A stretch of DNA of 64,000 nt from Rikenellaceae bacterium. GTDB lineage: Bacteria; Bacteroidota; Bacteroidia; Bacteroidales; Rikenellaceae. Below are positions 51,635-61,136 of the stretch, in pieces. Numbering within the stretch: position 1 is the stretch's first letter; each line of letters begins with the position of its first letter. The notes under the pieces are model-generated. The model saw only the letters and a program-made list of their open reading frames with translations. It made no database searches and was not told the origin of the DNA. A program made the position numbers and the translations under genes. The DNA lies in assembly GCA_015059945.1 (NCBI GenBank), contig SUZJ01000004.1:72646-136645 (forward strand), read 5' to 3'.

Positions 51635-51720
51635 GCAAATGCGAGTAAGCGAGAGCAGAGATTGCTTGCAAGCTATGCCGAGCAGGAGCATTTTAGAGCA
51701 AGCGTCAGCTTGGTCAATTG
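51635..51720 (+). repeat. ~86-bp dispersed intergenic repeat, copy C, bordered by AATTGAG heptamers
   Basis: One difference seen versus 27481-27566 (TTTTAGAGCAAG vs TTTTAGAACAAG); AGAATTGAGAATTGAG before and AATTGAGAATT after. Confidence 0.92.
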
Positions 51721-51765
51721 AGAATTATTTAAGGGCCTTAATGACCTTAAAGTCTATTGTCAAAT

Positions 51766-51797
51766 AAAAACTCTCCCGAGGTTTCGGGAGAGTTTTT
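51766..51797. terminator. Strong bidirectional terminator between pnuC side and S46 peptidase
   Basis: AAAAACTCTCCCGA-ggtt-TCGGGAGAGTTTTT (14-bp perfect stem). Confidence 0.9.
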
Positions 51798-51801
51798 ATT
51801 A

Positions 51802-53823
51802 TCAATCGAGTGTCATCTCATCTATCAGGTAGCCTGCGCCACCAATCTTGTCTATCACAAACAGCACGTAGCGAATATCTACCGAGATGTTGCGACAGAT
51901 GTCGGCATCGTAGTCGAGGTCGCTCATTGTACTGAGCCAGGTGCGGTCGAAGTTGATACCGAGCAGTTGGCCCTTGCTGTTCAGAATGGGGCTACCGCTG
52001 TTGCCACCCGTAGTGTGGTTCTTGGCCAAGAACGCCACGGGCAGAGTCAGCTTGCCATCTCGCTCAATGCCCCAACGACCATAGTCCTTCGAGGCGTAGA
52101 TGTCGCGCAAGCTCTGGGGGATGTCGTAGTCGTAAATCTCTGGGTTGTCCTTCTCGATAATGCCGTCGATGGTGGTATAGGGCAGGTGATAAACGCCATC
52201 GGCAGCCTGATAGCCTGCCACCGAGCCGTAGGCCACACGCAGCGTGAGGTTGGCATCTGGATAGAAGGTGCGGTTGCTCTGGTGGGCCATCTGACCACGC
52301 ATATATACATTGTAGAGCTCGGTAATCTCGCGATTGAGGCTGGTGTAGTGGGGTGCAATCATCGTGCGAGCCACCTCATCAAATGCCTTGCGCAGCAGCA
52401 CCGCGGGGTCCTCATCGAAGTTGCCCCCCTCGGCCACTACCGCTGCAAAACTCTCTTTCGATGCCAGAGCCGACTGACCAAAGAGCCACTCGACCAGAGC
52501 CTCCTCCGAGCCACACTCGTTCAGCTTGGCGGTGTACCACTGGGGCACAAACTCGGGGGCCACATTGTGGTTAAAGTCCTTGAACATCTCCACAGCAACG
52601 GCCTTGTCAATTGCGGGCGAGTAGTCTTTGTAGTTGGCTTCCGAGAGCTTGTCCACACGACCTGCAAAGCCCACAAGCTCAATGGCATAGACAGCCTCAT
52701 TGAAGTAGTCACGTGCCACTGCATAGGGTAGCAGAGCGCTGTATTTGTCGTGCAACTTGCGGGTTATTCCCTCATATTCGCTACCTGCGGCCCACTGCTC
52801 AAACTCGGCCTCATAGGCGAGCTTTTTCTCCACAGTTTTACGCCTTGCAAGGCCCAAACTCTCGCCCTGCCACTTCTTCCAAGCGTTGGCAATCGAGGCG
52901 TGCTTAGAGGCGTACATAATGCGCACTGCGGGGTCGGCCTCTTGGGCTGCGGTAATGATGTCGAGTCGCTTGGTGCGCAGACGTATCTTTGCGGGGTTTG
53001 AGTGGTTGAGCGTGTAGTCTACAAAGTCGCTCGTAACATACTCGCGAGTAGTACCGGGGAAGCCGTAAACGAAGGTAAAATCACCCTCCTCGGCACCCTT
53101 GGTCGAGATTGTGAAGTGGCGCTTGGGGGTGTAGGGCACGTTGTCTTTCGCGTAGTCGGCGGGCTGATTGTCCTTGTCGGCATAGATGCGGAATACCGAG
53201 AAGTCGCCCGTATGACGTGGCCACATCCAGTTGTCGGTGTCGCCACCAAACTTGCCAATGCTCGAAGGGGGAGCAGCCACCAGTCGAACATCGCGATAGA
53301 CCTGATATACAAACAGATAGTACTTGTTGTTGTAGTAGAGGCTCTCGATGGCTGTCGAGTACTTGCCACCCTCGGCTGCTGCGGTGCGGATATCCTCGGG
53401 CTTGGCACCTGCGGCAATCTGGTCGGTCACATCCTCCATCCTCACCAAGAACGATACGGTCAGTCCGGGGTTGGGCAACTCCTCGGCCCTATTCATAGCC
53501 CAGAAGCCGTTGGTCAGGTAGTCGTGCTCTACGCTGCTGTGGCTCTGTATCTGGCCGTAGCCGCAGTGGTGGTTGGTGAGCAGCAGTCCCTCGGCCGACA
53601 CAAGCTCGCCCGTGCAGCCACGCCCAAAGAGCACAATGGCATCTTTCAGAGCGGCTTGATTGACACTGTAAATATCCTCGGCCGTAAGTTCAAAACCCTT
53701 GGCTCGCATATCATCAATGCGCTCGCCAATCAGGCAGGGCAGCCACATACCCTCATCGGCAATGGCCATCGACAACGCTGCACATAGTGCAACAGCTGTG
53801 GTCAGTAGTTTCTTCATAGTCAA
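51802..53823 (-). CDS. S46-family dipeptidyl-peptidase (DPP7/DPP11), probable DPP11
   Basis: DEGMWLPCL start, LTNHHCGYG, TGGNSGSPILNSKGQLLGINFDRTW; Arg at the S1-specificity position 18 residues after the catalytic Ser. Confidence 0.93.
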   Translation of the reverse strand: MTMKKLLTTAVALCAALSMAIADEGMWLPCLIGERIDDMRAKGFELTAEDIYSVNQAALKDAIVLFGRGCTGELVSAEGLLLTNHHCGYGQIQSHSSVEHDYLTNGFWAMNRAEELPNPGLTVSFLVRMEDVTDQIAAGAKPEDIRTAAAEGGKYSTAIESLYYNNKYYLFVYQVYRDVRLVAAPPSSIGKFGGDTDNWMWPRHTGDFSVFRIYADKDNQPADYAKDNVPYTPKRHFTISTKGAEEGDFTFVYGFPGTTREYVTSDFVDYTLNHSNPAKIRLRTKRLDIITAAQEADPAVRIMYASKHASIANAWKKWQGESLGLARRKTVEKKLAYEAEFEQWAAGSEYEGITRKLHDKYSALLPYAVARDYFNEAVYAIELVGFAGRVDKLSEANYKDYSPAIDKAVAVEMFKDFNHNVAPEFVPQWYTAKLNECGSEEALVEWLFGQSALASKESFAAVVAEGGNFDEDPAVLLRKAFDEVARTMIAPHYTSLNREITELYNVYMRGQMAHQSNRTFYPDANLTLRVAYGSVAGYQAADGVYHLPYTTIDGIIEKDNPEIYDYDIPQSLRDIYASKDYGRWGIERDGKLTLPVAFLAKNHTTGGNSGSPILNSKGQLLGINFDRTWLSTMSDLDYDADICRNISVDIRYVLFVIDKIGGAGYLIDEMTLD

Positions 53824-53841
53824 TTGGTTTTATTAGTTACG

Positions 53842-54432
53842 TTAAATAAATTCTTTAAGTCTTACGTAGAGCATCTGCACGGGCAGTCCCATCACATTGT
53901 AGAACGACCCTTCGATGCCCTCAATAGCCACATAGCCTATCCACTCCTGTATGCCGTATGCACCCGCCTTGTCGTAGGGGCGGTAGGTATCGAGGTAGTA
54001 GGCCACCTCATCGGGCTCGATGGTGCGGAACCTCACACGCGATGAACACGAAAAGCTCTCACACCCATCGGTCGTGCGCAGCGTAACACCCGTAATGACC
54101 GTATGCTCGGCACCCGACAGCAGTCCCAACATACGCTCGGCATCGGCTCGGTCGGTGGGTTTGCCAAGTATCTCACCTCCTGCCACAACCACCGTATCGG
54201 CCGTTATGAGCACATCGCCAGTGGTCAGCACATCGGCATAGGCATCGCTTTTGAGCCGCGACAGATACTCGGCCACCTGCTCCACTGCCAGTTCGGGGGG
54301 ATATACCTCCTCGGCCTCGCGGCCATCGACCACCTCAAACTCCAATCCGCAATCCCTCATCAGCTGACTGCGACGTGGCGACTTGCTTGCCAACAGCAAC
54401 CTGCGGCCTTTTAGCTTATCTTTCAGCAACAT
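53842..54432 (-). CDS. maf: Maf-family nucleotide pyrophosphatase
   Basis: LLLASKSPRRSQLM, ITADTVV, GKPTDRADAERML. Confidence 0.93.
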   Translation of the reverse strand: MLLKDKLKGRRLLLASKSPRRSQLMRDCGLEFEVVDGREAEEVYPPELAVEQVAEYLSRLKSDAYADVLTTGDVLITADTVVVAGGEILGKPTDRADAERMLGLLSGAEHTVITGVTLRTTDGCESFSCSSRVRFRTIEPDEVAYYLDTYRPYDKAGAYGIQEWIGYVAIEGIEGSFYNVMGLPVQMLYVRLKEFI

Positions 54433-54441
54433 AGGCCCAAC

Positions 54442-55062
54442 TTATCGAATATCAAAGTTCAACAACTCCTCGCCCTCCAACGAGGCCCTCAACACGTCGC
54501 CCTTCTTCACGGGCCCGACGCCCGAAGGGGTACCCGTATAAATAAGGTCACCCATTTTCAGAGTCATAAAGCGCGACACATAGCTGATAATCTTATCGAC
54601 CGAGTGTATCATCAGCCTCGGCTCGCCCACTTGGCGCACTTGATCGTTGATGGTCATCTCAAATCGCAACTCCTCTATCCTCTTGCCCAGCTCGGTCAGC
54701 GACAAGAAGCGTGGCGAAATGGCTGCCGAGTGGTCAAACCCCTTTGCCATCTCCCAAGGCAACCCTGCGGCCATAGCCTTGCGCTGCAAGTCGCGAGCGG
54801 TAAAGTCAATACCCAGCCCTACCTCATCGTAGTAGCGGTGTGCAAAGCGCTCTTCGATACACTTACCTACGCGGTTAATCTTCACCACCAGCTCGGTTTC
54901 GTAGTCCACCTGCTCCGAGAACTTGGGGATATAGAAGGCATCGTTGTTGCGCAACAATGCGGTGTCGGGTTTCAGGAAAAATATGGGCTCTTGGGTGGGT
55001 TCGCCATTGTCGAACTCCTTTATGTGGTCTACGTAGTTGCGCCCTATACATATAATCTTCAT
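54442..55062 (-). CDS. Fumarylacetoacetate hydrolase family protein
   Basis: CIGRNYVDHIKEF, EPIFFLKPDTAL, GIDFTARDLQ, TGTPSGVGPVKKGD. Confidence 0.9.
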   Translation of the reverse strand: MKIICIGRNYVDHIKEFDNGEPTQEPIFFLKPDTALLRNNDAFYIPKFSEQVDYETELVVKINRVGKCIEERFAHRYYDEVGLGIDFTARDLQRKAMAAGLPWEMAKGFDHSAAISPRFLSLTELGKRIEELRFEMTINDQVRQVGEPRLMIHSVDKIISYVSRFMTLKMGDLIYTGTPSGVGPVKKGDVLRASLEGEELLNFDIR

Positions 55063-55066
55063 AACT

Positions 55067-56200
55067 CTACTCGGTTTTCTTCAACAAATCCACCATACGA
55101 CGTGCGAACCTGTCCGACACGCCTGCACCGCCAACCACCTCGGCCAGAGCAGCATAGTCGGCCTTCATCTGCTGGTGCTTGGCACCGCCCTCGACAATGG
55201 CTGTGAGCTCTTGCGAGGCGTTTTCGACAGTCATATCGTGCTGAATGAGCTCCCTCACAACGGTACGCTGCATAATGATGTTTACCAGCGAAATCCACTT
55301 AATCTTCACAAAGGCCCTTGCCACCCTGTACGAGAACTCATCCATACGGTAGCATACCACCTCGGGGGTGCCTATGAGGGCTGTTTCCAACGTAGCCGTA
55401 CCCGAGCAGACCACCGCCGCAGCACTATAACGCAACAGCCCGTAGGTCTGGTCGGTCACCCTCTTTATTCCACTACCTTTTAGGTACTTATCATATAGCT
55501 CGTCATCGAGCCACGACACTCCTGCCACCACAAACTCCCACTGGGGCATACTCTGCGCCAGAGCCACCATAAAGGGCAGATTTTTCTTTATCTCGTTCTT
55601 GCGACTACCCGCCAACAGAGCCACCAGCGGCTTGTTGCCCAAACCATTTGCCCTGCGGAATTGCTCCTCGCTCTCCACCTCGGCCAGAGTCTGGGTTATC
55701 GAGTCCATAATGGGGTTACCCTCGTAGATAGCCTCGATGCCCTTGCCGCGGAAGTATTCAATCTCAAAGGGGAAGATTATGAACAGCTTGTCTACCCACC
55801 TGCGTATGCGCTCCACGCGGTGCTCCTTCCAGGCCCACACCTTGGGCGAGATGTAGTAAAAAGTCTTTATACCCTTTTGGTGGGCATACTTGGCCATCTT
55901 GAAGTTAAACCCGGGGTAGTCAATCAGTATCAACACGTCGGGCCCAAAGGCATCGACATCGCGCTGACACTCACCCAGTTGATTGAATATCGTGCGCAGG
56001 TGTTTGAGCACATCCGACACCCCAAAGAACGAGGTCTGGCGGTAGTGTTTGGCCAGATTGTCCTTGCCGCCCACCTCGGCCATACGGTCGCCACCCCAAA
56101 AGCGGAATTGCGCCTCGGGGTCGGCCTTCTGGATGCCCTTCATCAAGTTCGAGCCGTGCAAATCGCCACTCGCCTCGCCTGCAATCAAATAGTATCTCAT
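55067..56200 (-). CDS. lpxB: Lipid-A-disaccharide synthase
   Basis: YLIAGEASGDLHGSNLM, DYPGFNFKMAKYA, LLAGSRKNEI. Confidence 0.96.
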   Translation of the reverse strand: MRYYLIAGEASGDLHGSNLMKGIQKADPEAQFRFWGGDRMAEVGGKDNLAKHYRQTSFFGVSDVLKHLRTIFNQLGECQRDVDAFGPDVLILIDYPGFNFKMAKYAHQKGIKTFYYISPKVWAWKEHRVERIRRWVDKLFIIFPFEIEYFRGKGIEAIYEGNPIMDSITQTLAEVESEEQFRRANGLGNKPLVALLAGSRKNEIKKNLPFMVALAQSMPQWEFVVAGVSWLDDELYDKYLKGSGIKRVTDQTYGLLRYSAAAVVCSGTATLETALIGTPEVVCYRMDEFSYRVARAFVKIKWISLVNIIMQRTVVRELIQHDMTVENASQELTAIVEGGAKHQQMKADYAALAEVVGGAGVSDRFARRMVDLLKKTE

Positions 56201-56210
56201 TGAGGAATTG

Positions 56211-56259
56211 AGAATTGAGAATTGAGAATTGAGAATTGAAAATTGAAAATTGAGAATTA
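56211..56259. repeat. 7-bp tandem array (GAGAATT/GAAAATT), 7 units
   Basis: GAGAATT x4, GAAAATT x2, GAGAATT, between trmD and lpxB. Confidence 0.9.
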
Positions 56260-56263
56260 CCTT

Positions 56264-56941
56264 TTACTCTTCCAACAGGTCGGGGCGCAGGGCTCGTGTA
56301 CGCTCGTAGGCTTGTTCCTCGCGCCACGCCTCAATCTTGGCAAAGTTACCACTCAGCAGCACCTCGGGCACCTTCCAGCCGTTAAACTCGGCAGGGCGGG
56401 TGTAGATAGGCGGTGCCAACAGATTGTCTTGGAACGAATCGGTCAGGGCCGACTCCTCATCGCCAATAGCCCCAGGCAGTAGCCTAACCACACTATCGGC
56501 AATAATGGCAGCAGCCAGCTCGCCACCCGTAAGCACATAGTCGCCCACCGAAATCTCGCGAGTAATCAGGTGCTCGCGGATACGGTAGTCAATGCCTTTG
56601 TAGTGGCCACACAGAATGATTATGTTGCCCAGTGTTGAGAGCCTGTTGGCCTCTTGCTGATTGTAGGTAATGCCATCGGGCGAGGTGAAGATAATCTCGT
56701 CGTAATGGCGTTCGCTCTTGAGCTTTTCGATAAGGCGATAGACGGGCTCAATCATCATAACCATACCCGCCTCGCCACCAAAGGGGTAGTCATCCACTTG
56801 GCCGTGTTTCGAGAGGGTGTAATCCCTAATGTTGTGTACCACTATCTCGGCCAGCCCCTTCTCCTGCGCACGTCGCAGTATAGACTGGTTGAGGGGCGAG
56901 GTCAAAAGCTCGGGCACAACGGTCAAAATATCTATTCTCAT
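56264..56941 (-). CDS. trmD: tRNA (guanine-N1)-methyltransferase
   Basis: [49 protein letters not shown]. Confidence 0.97.
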   Translation of the reverse strand: MRIDILTVVPELLTSPLNQSILRRAQEKGLAEIVVHNIRDYTLSKHGQVDDYPFGGEAGMVMMIEPVYRLIEKLKSERHYDEIIFTSPDGITYNQQEANRLSTLGNIIILCGHYKGIDYRIREHLITREISVGDYVLTGGELAAAIIADSVVRLLPGAIGDEESALTDSFQDNLLAPPIYTRPAEFNGWKVPEVLLSGNFAKIEAWREEQAYERTRALRPDLLEE

Positions 56942-56962
56942 AACATCTATCGTTACAATGTT

Positions 56963-57637
56963 TTACTCTTCGTAGGGTTTGTTAAATCCGCCATTTATCA
57001 CCTCGGTAATAAAGGGGTTGCTGCCAGCCTCTTGGGCAATGGTTGTTTCGCCACCGTGGCCACACAGCACCCTCACTCCGCCACCCAGGGGCAGCAGTTT
57101 GTTCACAATGCTATCCATTAGCTGGTCGTAGTCGCCACCAGGCAGGTCGCTACGGCCAATACTGCCTGCAAAGAGGGTATCGCCGGCAACCACTACCCCA
57201 CTCTGGTCGAAGTACAAACAGATGCCACCGGGCGAGTGCCCAGGGGTGTGGATAACCTCGGCCGTAGTCTGACCAAACGAGATGCTCTTCTGCTCGGCCA
57301 AGTCTATGTCGGCTTTGAGCCCCGTCATATTAAAGCCAAACATTGCGCCATACGAGGCCATCTGCTCAATTACGGCCAAGTCGGCACTATGTAGTGCCAG
57401 CGGAATCTGGTAGTGCTCCTGCACCCAAGCTACGCCTGCAACGTGGTCGGGGTGTGCGTGGGTACAAACGGCCATAACGGGTTTGAGATTGTGCTCGCCA
57501 ATAAAACCAGCCAACTTTTGCTGCTCGGCAGGGGTCGAACAACCTGCATCAATAATAATAGCCTCGGCCGTTTCGTCCCAAATGACGTAGGTATTCTCGC
57601 CAAAGCTGTTGAATATAAATTTTGCGCTCTTAATCAT
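56963..57637 (-). CDS. MBL-fold metallo-hydrolase (glyoxalase II-like)
   Basis: CTHAHPDHVAGV, HTPGHSPGGICLY, CGHGGETT. Confidence 0.92.
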   Translation of the reverse strand: MIKSAKFIFNSFGENTYVIWDETAEAIIIDAGCSTPAEQQKLAGFIGEHNLKPVMAVCTHAHPDHVAGVAWVQEHYQIPLALHSADLAVIEQMASYGAMFGFNMTGLKADIDLAEQKSISFGQTTAEVIHTPGHSPGGICLYFDQSGVVVAGDTLFAGSIGRSDLPGGDYDQLMDSIVNKLLPLGGGVRVLCGHGGETTIAQEAGSNPFITEVINGGFNKPYEE

Positions 57638-57755
57638 AGCGGGTAAACGTGTAGTTCTACAAAAGTGCTATTTTACTACAAAAGTAGGCATTTTTTCGAG
57701 AAAATTACTATCTTTGTTTTATTATTATGGACTAATATAGCACAACACAAACGAT

Positions 57756-59159
57756 ATGGCAAGAAACCGACACCCCCGCATCGAGGGGCTACACATAACC
57801 TCGCTGGCAGCCGAGGGCAACGCAATGGGCAAGTGGAACGAGATTGTGGTCTTTGTACCTATGACCGTACCAGGCGATGTTGTGAATGTGCAGATACGCA
57901 CCAAGCGCCGCCGCTATATGGAGGGCTACGTAACCGAGTATCTCGAACTTTCGCCCCTGCGCACCACCCCATTCTGCGCCCACTTTGGCGTATGCGGTGG
58001 TTGCAAGTGGCAAAACCTGCCCTACGCCGAGCAGCTCGCCTTCAAGCAGCAGCAAGTGGCCGACCAACTCACCCGCATAGGTCATCTCGAACTGCCAGCC
58101 ATCAGTCCCATCCTTGGCTCGGCAAAGACCGACCACTACCGCAACAAGTTGGAGTTCACCTTTGCTCCACGTCGTTGGAAAACCTACGAGGAAGTGGCCC
58201 GAGGCGAGGAAATTACCGACACCCCTGCACTCGGATTCCACATTCCGGGTATGTTCGACAAGATTCTCGACATCGACTGCTGCCACCTGCAACCCGAGCC
58301 CTCGAACGAGATTCGCAACTCGCTGCGCCAGTTCTGCATCAGCGAGGGGCTTGAGTCCTACGACATTCGCCAGCATAGCGGCCTTATGCGCAACGTCATT
58401 ATCCGCACCGCCTCGACGGGTCAGATTATGGTCATTGTGGTATTTGCCTACGAGGATAGCGAGAGCATCGACAAGGTTATGGGCTTCCTCAAAGAGCGTT
58501 TCCCTCAGGTGAGCTCGCTGATTTATATGATTAACGACAAGCTGAACGACTCGCTGGGCGACCGCGAGCCCATTGTCTACGCAGGTGCCGACCACATCGT
58601 AGAGCAGATGGAGGGGTTGAAGTTCAAGGTGGGCCCCAAGTCGTTCTACCAGACCAACTCCGATCAGGCCTACGAGCTCTACAAGGTGGCTCGCGAGTTT
58701 GCCGACCTGACGGGTAACGAGGTGGTTTATGACCTCTACACAGGTACGGGCACCATTGCCAACTTTGTGGCAGCCAAGGCGGCCAAAGTGGTTGGTGTCG
58801 AGTATGTCGAGGAGGCTATCGAGGATGCCAAAGTAAACTCGGCTATCAACGGCATAACCAACACCACCTTCTACGCCGGCGATATGAAGGATGTTATGAA
58901 CGACCAGTTTGTCGAGGAAAATGGTCGTCCCGATGTAATCATCCTCGATCCACCTCGCGCAGGTGTTCACGAAGACGTCATTGCCACCATTCTGCGAGCC
59001 GCACCCGAGCGCATTGTCTACGTCAGCTGCAACCCCGCAACTCAGGCCCGCGACCTGGCACTGATGGATGCGCAGTACAAGATTGTGGCCGTACAGCCTG
59101 TGGATATGTTCCCCCACACCCACCACGTCGAAAATGTAGTAAAACTTATAAAACGATGA
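57756..59159 (+). CDS. rlmD: 23S rRNA (uracil-5-)-methyltransferase RlmD/RumA family
   Basis: TRAM-like N-terminus, CAHFGVCGGCKWQNLPYAEQ, YDLYTGTGTIANF, LDPPRAG, VSCNPATQARDL. Confidence 0.92.
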   Translation: MARNRHPRIEGLHITSLAAEGNAMGKWNEIVVFVPMTVPGDVVNVQIRTKRRRYMEGYVTEYLELSPLRTTPFCAHFGVCGGCKWQNLPYAEQLAFKQQQVADQLTRIGHLELPAISPILGSAKTDHYRNKLEFTFAPRRWKTYEEVARGEEITDTPALGFHIPGMFDKILDIDCCHLQPEPSNEIRNSLRQFCISEGLESYDIRQHSGLMRNVIIRTASTGQIMVIVVFAYEDSESIDKVMGFLKERFPQVSSLIYMINDKLNDSLGDREPIVYAGADHIVEQMEGLKFKVGPKSFYQTNSDQAYELYKVAREFADLTGNEVVYDLYTGTGTIANFVAAKAAKVVGVEYVEEAIEDAKVNSAINGITNTTFYAGDMKDVMNDQFVEENGRPDVIILDPPRAGVHEDVIATILRAAPERIVYVSCNPATQARDLALMDAQYKIVAVQPVDMFPHTHHVENVVKLIKR

Positions 59160-59764
59160 AGAAGATTTTTATGTTAGTGGCTCTACTGAGCCTGTCGCTT
59201 GGCACGATGAGTGCACAGCTCACCATTCTGAACGAAGCACCCCAGACCGATGCAGTCTATCGTCTACCCCTCGACAAGGGTGCTATTGTAGCCGTAAACG
59301 ACCTTTCGCCCCTGGCCTACGGCATTGCCCAGCACCACAATAGCGCCGACTTCTGCGCTTGGGAGTTTACCACCTCCAAGCCTTCGGCCGTTTGCGCTGC
59401 TCGCGCAGGTGAGGTCTACTTTGCTGGCGACAACAGGGTTGTTGTGCTCCACGACGACGGCACCTATGCCGAGTACACCCGCCTCGACGAGATTTGTGTA
59501 ACTGCAGGCGACAAGGTAGGTCGTGGCGACCAGTTGGCCCAAGCCTCGCTGCGCAAGATTTCGGGCAAGTGGCAGGTGCGTATGGCGGTCTACTACCACA
59601 TCGCCAACCCCAACTATGGCAAAGAGGTGTTGGGTGGTCAGTACCAGACTGTTATGCACTACATCAACCCCATCTTCAGCTCGAAGGGCAAGTGCAAGGT
59701 GATGCTCATCGACGGTAACTCCTACACCGTCAGGGCTCGTACTTGGTGCTGGCCCTGGGAGTAG
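59156..59764 (+). CDS. Secreted LytM/M23-like protein apparently lacking catalytic His residues
   Basis: Signal peptide; AGEVYFAGDNRVVVLHDDGTYAEYTRLDEICVTAGDKVGRGDQLA resembles the M23 beta-core, but YARL-type and HxH histidines are absent. Confidence 0.65.
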   Translation: MKKIFMLVALLSLSLGTMSAQLTILNEAPQTDAVYRLPLDKGAIVAVNDLSPLAYGIAQHHNSADFCAWEFTTSKPSAVCAARAGEVYFAGDNRVVVLHDDGTYAEYTRLDEICVTAGDKVGRGDQLAQASLRKISGKWQVRMAVYYHIANPNYGKEVLGGQYQTVMHYINPIFSSKGKCKVMLIDGNSYTVRARTWCWPWE

Positions 59765-59825
59765 GCCACAAGGCTCACCAACACATCGTAAATAATAGAG
59801 TAACAACAGAGAACGATTTAGAATT

Positions 59826-60281
59826 ATGGAAAGAGAGATGAAATTGGCATATCGCCACTACGACTCTATAGACCTTATGCCCGCCGATGAGCGCGAGCTG
59901 GTCGAGGCAGCCCAACAGGCCTGCCAGAGTGCCATTGCCACCTACTCGAACTTCCGAGTGGGCGCTGCAGCCAGGTTGCAGAGTGGTCGCATCGTTACGG
60001 GCAGCAACATCGAGAGCGAGGTCTACCCCGCAGGCTTGTGTGCCGAGCGAACACTGCTCTACCACCACCAAGCCACCACCCCCGAGGATAAAATCGTAGC
60101 TCTGGCTATCGCCTCGGTGCCCAGCCTGAGGGAGTGCTACCCTTGTGGCCAGTGCCGTCAGGTGTTGCACGATGTAGAGAAGCGTCAGGGTGCCGACTAC
60201 CGAGTAATTATGAGTGGTGGCGGCTCGGCCAGCGTTGTTGAACGCGCAGGTGACCTGCTGCCCTTCACCTTCTCACTCTAA
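59826..60281 (+). CDS. cdd: Cytidine deaminase
   Basis: YSNFRVGAAARLQSG, AERTLLYHH, CGQCRQVL. Confidence 0.95.
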   Translation: MEREMKLAYRHYDSIDLMPADERELVEAAQQACQSAIATYSNFRVGAAARLQSGRIVTGSNIESEVYPAGLCAERTLLYHHQATTPEDKIVALAIASVPSLRECYPCGQCRQVLHDVEKRQGADYRVIMSGGGSASVVERAGDLLPFTFSL

Positions 60282-60311
60282 ACCACAACAAACCCAAACC
60301 GCAACTTTTTT

Positions 60312-61004
60312 ATGTTCACAAAACACGACATACTCTACGAAGACAACCACATCATTGCCGTAAACAAACACTCGGGCGACTTGGTGCAGTCCGACACTGA
60401 GGGCACACCCGGCCTGGAAGACGAGATTAAGGCCTTCATAAAGGTCAGGGACCAGAAGCCCGGCGATGTTTTTCTGGGCGTAGTTCACCGCATCGACCGC
60501 CCCGTAAGCGGCGTAGTGCTCTTTGCCAAGACCAGCAAGGCTCTGGTGAGGCTCAACGAGATGGTGCGCGACCGCAAGATAGACAAACGCTACTGGGCCA
60601 TCTGCGAGGAGGCTCCCGAGGAGTTGGAAGGCACGCTGGTACACTACATCACCCGCGACGGCAAGACCAACAAGGCCACAGCCTACAACTCGCAGAAGGG
60701 CGATGCCAAACGTGCCGAGTTGCGCTATAAGATGCTGGGGGGCAGCAAGAACTATAAACTGCTGGAGATTGAGCTCATTACGGGCCGCCACCACCAAATT
60801 CGCTGCCAGTTGTCGAAGGTGGGTTGCCCGATTAAGGGCGACCTGAAGTATGGTGCCAAGCGCAGCAACCAGGGCGGTGGCATATCGCTCCACTCGCGTA
60901 GTGTCGAATTCCTGCACCCCGTAAGGAAAGAGCCCGTGAGGATTACGGCCCCCGTGCCTGTGGGCGACTCTCTGTGGCAATTCTTCGAGGAGTCGCAAGA
61001 GTAA
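60312..61004 (+). CDS. RluA-family pseudouridine synthase
   Basis: ILYEDNHIIAVNKHSGDLVQSD, VHRIDRPVSGVVLFAKTS, GRHHQIRCQL. Confidence 0.94.
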   Translation: MFTKHDILYEDNHIIAVNKHSGDLVQSDTEGTPGLEDEIKAFIKVRDQKPGDVFLGVVHRIDRPVSGVVLFAKTSKALVRLNEMVRDRKIDKRYWAICEEAPEELEGTLVHYITRDGKTNKATAYNSQKGDAKRAELRYKMLGGSKNYKLLEIELITGRHHQIRCQLSKVGCPIKGDLKYGAKRSNQGGGISLHSRSVEFLHPVRKEPVRITAPVPVGDSLWQFFEESQE

Positions 61005-61007
61005 AGG

Positions 61008-61035
61008 GAGAATTGAAAATTGAAAATTGAAAATT
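61008..61035. repeat. 7-bp tandem array (GAGAATT + 3x GAAAATT)
   Basis: Begins 4 nt after the RluA-type gene's stop codon. Confidence 0.85.
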
Positions 61036-61037
61036 GG

Positions 61038-61083
61038 CAGACCCTCTCGGCCTACGGCCACTCCCCCTACCTTAGGGGGAGAG
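61038..61083 (-). repeat. Bipartite palindromic repeat R4
   Basis: Reverse complement: CTCCCCCTAAGGTAGGGGGAG-TG-GCC-GTA-GGC-CGAGAGGGTCTG. Confidence 0.85.
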
Positions 61084-61136
61084 TCATCTGCACTCACAAC
61101 AACTCCCCCTTTTGAGTAAGAGGGAACGTAAAAAAA

